A stretch of DNA of 64,000 nt from Desulfopila sp. IMCC35006 (GTDB lineage: Bacteria; Desulfobacterota; Desulfobulbia; Desulfobulbales; Desulfocapsaceae): the NCBI RefSeq assembly GCF_005116645.1, contig NZ_SWCM01000001.1, positions 1 to 64,000 of the forward strand, read 5' to 3'. Positions within the stretch are counted from its first letter, which is position 1, and each line of letters opens with the position of its first letter. Of the stretch, positions 60,513 through 64,000 are shown piece by piece. The translations under genes were made by a program, and so were the position numbers. The notes beneath the pieces were generated by a model. It worked only from the letters and a program-made list of their open reading frames with translations. It was not told where the DNA came from and made no database searches.

Positions 60513-61385
60513 TCATTGTCCAAGCCGCACATGAACAACTCGCTCACGTCCGGCATAATCGACCAGTATTTCAACCTGTTGATAACATCTTCCACCGACA
60601 ACATCTTCTGAAAAAAACTTTTTTATCTCAGCTCCCTGGTCCGCACCAATTTCGATAAAACATTGTCCCCCCGGACAGAGAACCGTTGGTAGTGCATCTC
60701 GAATTTGTTGTATTAATTCAAGCCCTCGTACACCGCCATCAAGGGCTAGATGCGGCTCATGTCCAGCAACTTCAGGCATTAACGAATGTCTCACATCAAA
60801 ACTACTGATATAAGGAGGGTTAGCGACGATCAAGGAAAATGTTGCACCTGCAGAGAACGGGGCGAGAAGATGTCCCTGCACGGGCAAAACCTGTGACTCG
60901 AGACGGTGCCGGCGGGCATTTTTTCTGGTCATATGAAGAGCCTTAAACGAGATGTCGGAAGCGATTATCTTTTTGCCGGATTCTTTGGCCAGGATGGTGG
61001 CTATAACTCCGCTGCCACAGCAGAGATCGAGAATATGCCCTTTTTGAAAATTTTCAGTATCGGCAAGCGCAAAAACCCGGTCCAGCAAAAACTCGGTCTC
61101 AGGTCGAGGGATCAGGACATCCGGAGTCACATGAAAAGGTAAAGACCAGAATTCCTGTTCACCCAGGATATAGGCCAGCGGTTCTCTTTTTTTCCGGCGT
61201 TCCAGCAGCGACAGATAGTTCTCACAAATTGCCGGATCCACCTCGCAAGCTCCATCGAGAAAAATCCCGGCTCTTGTTTTTGCCGTGCAGTATTCTAACA
61301 GCAGCCGTGCATCCAGTTCATATTCCGTTACTCCGGCAAGCTCTAATTCTGTTTGTCCATGATGAAGGAGTTCCAGCAGGCGCAT
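60513..61385 (-). CDS. prmC: Release factor glutamine methyltransferase PrmC
   Basis: Methylates the GGQ glutamine of release factors. It has 290 residues. The SAM-binding motif ILDLCCGSGVIATILA and the NPPY motif (VANPPYIS) are present, with RPETEFLLD before. It lies between prfA and murA. Confidence 0.95.
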   Translation of the reverse strand: MRLLELLHHGQTELELAGVTEYELDARLLLEYCTAKTRAGIFLDGACEVDPAICENYLSLLERRKKREPLAYILGEQEFWSLPFHVTPDVLIPRPETEFLLDRVFALADTENFQKGHILDLCCGSGVIATILAKESGKKIIASDISFKALHMTRKNARRHRLESQVLPVQGHLLAPFSAGATFSLIVANPPYISSFDVRHSLMPEVAGHEPHLALDGGVRGLELIQQIRDALPTVLCPGGQCFIEIGADQGAEIKKFFSEDVVGGRCYQQVEILVDYAGRERVVHVRLGQ

Positions 61386-61452
61386 CTCATTGCCAAGATA
61401 AAAATTTACAACTGACCGGGCAGTTGAACAGGGAGCTGTATCTGTGGATCAT

Positions 61453-62523
61453 TTACTGTATATCTTTTAGCTTTTCTGCCTGATCATGGGCAATGAGAGG
61501 ATAGATAACGTCTTCCAGCTTACCGCCCATGATCGCATCGAGTTTATAGAGGGTGAGGTTGATCCGATGATCAGTCATCCGTCCCTGAGGAAAGTTATAC
61601 GTACGAATCCGTTCACTCCGGTCGCCACTGCCGATCTGGCTTTTTCTATTTTGGGAAATTTTATCATGGCGCTCTTGTTCCAGCTTGTCAAGCAGCCGCG
61701 CACGGAGCACAGTCAGGGCCTTGGCCTTATTTTTGTGCTGTGATTTTTCATCCTGGCAGATAACCACCATTCCCGTCGGAAGATGCGTTACCCGTACAGC
61801 AGAATCCGTGGTATTGACTGACTGGCCACCAGGCCCGGAAGAACGAAAAACATCGAATTTCAGTTCATGCATATCGATTTTCAAATCGACTTCGTCCGCT
61901 TCAGGCAATATCGCAACGGTGACAGCCGAGGTATGAATCCGTCCCTGGGTTTCTGTCTCCGGGACTCTTTGCACCCGATGTGCGCCACTTTCGTATTTAA
62001 GTTTTGAGTAAACCTGATCTCCGGTTATCAGCGCAATTATCTCTTTAAATCCGCCAATATCCATAGGATTTGAACTCATAACTTCAACCCGCCAGCCCAT
62101 ATCTTCGGCAAAGCGACTGTACATCCGAAAGAGATCACCGACAAAAAGAGCAGCTTCATCTCCGCCAGTACCGGCCCGAATTTCTAAAAAAGTGTTTCTT
62201 TCGTCGTTCGGATCCTTGGGAAGCAGGATGATCTTCATCTCCTGATCAAGCTTTTTCTCCTTGGCAGACAGCTCCTCAAGTTCAGCTTTAGCGAGTTCTT
62301 TTAGATCCGGATCCTCCTCTTCATCATGGAGTATCTGTCTGTTTTCTTCGATCTCTTCCTGAACTTTGATGTATTCCAGATATTTTTTGTTCAGTTTAAC
62401 GAGATTAGCATGTTCCCGAACAACTTTCTGATATTCCTTCTGATCTTTAACCAGGTGAGGATCAGACAACCTGCCTTCAAGATGAGATATTTTATCGTCA
62501 AGATCAGCAAATTTTTCAAACAT
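61453..62523 (-). CDS. prfA: Peptide chain release factor 1
   Basis: Recognises UAA and UAG stop codons, 356 residues. The catalytic GGQ is in [17 protein letters not shown] (read as SGPGGQSVN), and the codon-recognition PxT motif is in [14 protein letters not shown]. The ATG at 62523 ([10 protein letters not shown]) is chosen; the TTG at 62544 is less likely. Note that RF1 does not read UGA, consistent with the UGA recoding seen elsewhere in the window. Confidence 0.97.
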   Translation of the reverse strand: MFEKFADLDDKISHLEGRLSDPHLVKDQKEYQKVVREHANLVKLNKKYLEYIKVQEEIEENRQILHDEEEDPDLKELAKAELEELSAKEKKLDQEMKIILLPKDPNDERNTFLEIRAGTGGDEAALFVGDLFRMYSRFAEDMGWRVEVMSSNPMDIGGFKEIIALITGDQVYSKLKYESGAHRVQRVPETETQGRIHTSAVTVAILPEADEVDLKIDMHELKFDVFRSSGPGGQSVNTTDSAVRVTHLPTGMVVICQDEKSQHKNKAKALTVLRARLLDKLEQERHDKISQNRKSQIGSGDRSERIRTYNFPQGRMTDHRINLTLYKLDAIMGGKLEDVIYPLIAHDQAEKLKDIQ

Positions 62524-62549
62524 AGCATTCAACCAGAAGAACAAGAGAG

Positions 62550-62593
62550 AAAAATAAAAAGGTCCACAACCATGTCAAGCATCGTTGTGGACC
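62550..62593 (-). terminator. Terminator after rpmE
   Basis: On the minus strand a perfect 10-bp stem (ggtccacaac/gttgtggacc, forward arms 62561-62570 and 62584-62593) is followed by TTTTTATTTTT. Confidence 0.9.
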
Positions 62594-62652
62594 GAGTGGG
62601 GTGAAACTGTTTCTGCCGTCAGCAATACTCACCGACCAAGGCAATGTTGGAA

Positions 62653-62880
62653 TTAAGATTTACCCTTCTCTACAGCGGCAAAATGTTTCGCATAACGCTG
62701 TTTGTACTTCTCGATACGACCGGCTGAATCGATAAGCTTCTGCTTACCGGTAAAAAACGGATGGCAGGCGGAACAGATCTCAACTTTCATCTCTTCCATT
62801 ACCGATCCCATTTCCACTTCATTGCCACAAGCACATACAGCCTTAATTTTATGATATTCCGGATGGATACCTTCTTTCAT
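62653..62880 (-). CDS. rpmE: Ribosomal protein L31
   Basis: A 75-residue ribosomal protein of the zinc-containing (C+) type, with CAC...CSAC cysteine pairs. The start at 62880 ([10 protein letters not shown]) follows ggagg. It lies between rho and prfA. Confidence 0.95.
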   Translation of the reverse strand: MKEGIHPEYHKIKAVCACGNEVEMGSVMEEMKVEICSACHPFFTGKQKLIDSAGRIEKYKQRYAKHFAAVEKGKS

Positions 62881-63074
62881 AGCTTTTATACCTCCAACTC
62901 GCCGATACGGGCGATGATCAATTAATATACATTTTTCCAATATTTTCAGAACACAGGGGAAACAGATTACTCAAAATACGGATTTTTTTCAACAGTTAAT
63001 AAATAGGCGGACACAAGTGATCTCCACACTAACACGCGCGATTTATGTCCTTTGACAAGTCATTACCGGTGCCG

Positions 63075-64000
63075 TCATCCGTTCATTGAGTCAAGAAAAT
63101 CATCGTTGGTTTTCTGGTGCTTAAGCTTATCGATCAGAAAATCCATACAATCGGCTGGATTCATGGAATTAAGAAGTTTTCTGAGTATCCAGATCCGATT
63201 GAGGGTCTCTGGTTTCATCAACAGATCTTCTTTTCTGGTACCGGAACGTTTCAGATCAATGGCGGGGAAAATTCGTTTATCGGCCATCTTACGATCAAGA
63301 ACAAGCTCCATATTACCTGTTCCTTTAAATTCCTCAAAAATTACTTCATCCATACGACTGCCAGTTTCGATAAGCGCAGTTGCCAGAATAGTCAGGCTGC
63401 CGCCTTCTTCAATATTTCTTGCCGCACCAAAGAAACGCTTGGGCCGATGCAGGGCATTGGCCTCGACACCACCGGAAAGAATTTTACCACTGGCTGGAGT
63501 CACGGTGTTATAGGCCCTTGCAAGCCGGGTAATACTGTCGAGGAGGATAACAACATCTTTTTTATGTTCGACAAGTCTCTTGGCCTTTTCAATGACCATT
63601 TCAGCAACCTGAATATGGCGTTGGGGCGGTTCATCAAAAGTTGAGCTGACTACCTCGGCGGTTTTGACACTTCTGGTCATCTCCGTTACCTCTTCCGGGC
63701 GTTCATCAATCAGCAGAACAATAAGATACACCTCCTTGTGGTTGCGGACGATGGAGTTGGCAATTTTTTGCATCAGCACAGTCTTGCCGGTTCGGGGCGG
63801 AGCCACAATCAATCCTCGCTGCCCTTTGCCGATAGGGGCAAACAAATCCATAATTCGCATGGACATGTTATCGGGTTGCCACTCCAGGGTGAAAGGGACA
63901 TTGGGATGCAACGGCGTCAGGTTGCCAAACAGGGTTTTTTGCTTCGCGGCATCCGGTGGGTCGAAGTTGACGCTGTCAACTTTCAACAGGGCGAAATACC
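63075..64000 (-). CDS. rho: Transcription termination factor Rho (5' end outside window)
   Basis: C-terminal part of the RNA-dependent ATPase Rho, about 308 residues, cut at the window edge. The frame is open to base 64000, where [13 protein letters not shown] continues the RNA-binding domain. [11 protein letters not shown] is the P-loop, [13 protein letters not shown] the Walker B region, and [14 protein letters not shown] and RKEDLL are C-terminal blocks. Confidence 0.97.
   Translation of the reverse strand, partial: YFALLKVDSVNFDPPDAAKQKTLFGNLTPLHPNVPFTLEWQPDNMSMRIMDLFAPIGKGQRGLIVAPPRTGKTVLMQKIANSIVRNHKEVYLIVLLIDERPEEVTEMTRSVKTAEVVSSTFDEPPQRHIQVAEMVIEKAKRLVEHKKDVVILLDSITRLARAYNTVTPASGKILSGGVEANALHRPKRFFGAARNIEEGGSLTILATALIETGSRMDEVIFEEFKGTGNMELVLDRKMADKRIFPAIDLKRSGTRKEDLLMKPETLNRIWILRKLLNSMNPADCMDFLIDKLKHQKTNDDFLDSMNG

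Overview
The window looks like a chromosomal segment of a strictly anaerobic, sulfate-reducing-type Desulfobacterota bacterium, most likely Desulfobulbales-like. This is inferred from gene content, not from a database search. The pointers are a small assimilatory-type siroheme sulfite reductase, two sets of Wood-Ljungdahl methylene-tetrahydrofolate reductase genes (metV, metF) linked to hdrA and mvhD, a CooC-type nickel ATPase, and a cytochrome-b/HdrC/HdrB membrane module. Three genes can only be read full length if an in-frame UGA encodes selenocysteine.

Layout. 1-354: end of an rRNA operon (5S rRNA and a strong terminator). 0.5-6.5 kb: a class III fructose-1,6-bisphosphatase followed by a GlpX-like protein that has lost most metal ligands, the sulfite reductase, and a MotB/MotA stator pair in reversed order. 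6.9-11.2 kb: a pentapeptide-repeat lipoprotein and dnaE. 11.2-14.9 kb (minus strand): a zinc-ribbon protein, hslU, hslV, xerC. 15.2-18.3 kb: xseB-ispA-dxs isoprenoid operon. 18.3-22.8 kb: TerC, a Tim44-domain protein, and nhaD divergent from nhaR. 22.9-29.6 kb (minus strand): module 1, a selenocysteine HdrA carrying an inserted NfnB/GltD-like NAD(P)H-dehydrogenase domain, then selenocysteine MvhD, MetV and MetF. 30.4-38.6 kb: mixed genes (an unrecognised protein, UDP-glucuronate-type epimerase, class II aldolase, a frameshifted tatC, a GIY-YIG protein, a MetE-core-like protein, and a VWA/MoxR pair). 39.6-55.1 kb: module 2, a selenocysteine CCG-domain Fe-S protein, a divergent MetF-like protein, then cysteine versions of HdrA and MvhD, MetV and MetF. 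A signalling cassette follows (receiver protein, two ACT-like proteins, PAS histidine kinase), then a membrane cytochrome-b/c-haem/double-HdrC fusion, HdrB, CooC, and a zinc-ribbon/HD-like protein behind an HcpR-like operator. 55.4-58.5 kb: a PilR/PilS-like two-component pair. 58.6-64 kb (minus strand): an unrecognised membrane-anchored protein, then the housekeeping block murA, prmC, prfA, rpmE, rho (rho runs off the end).

How the genes may work together. MetF and MetV reduce methylene-THF. HdrA and MvhD are the flavin and [2Fe-2S] electron-transfer parts known from electron-bifurcating heterodisulfide-reductase complexes. The CCG-domain proteins carry the thiol or terminal electron-accepting clusters. 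The membrane fusion protein plus HdrB could connect this soluble complex to the quinone pool or to periplasmic cytochromes. The most notable signal is the co-occurrence of selenocysteine (module 1 and the CCG protein) and cysteine (module 2) versions of the same redox modules within 25 kb, next to a tailor-made signalling cassette.
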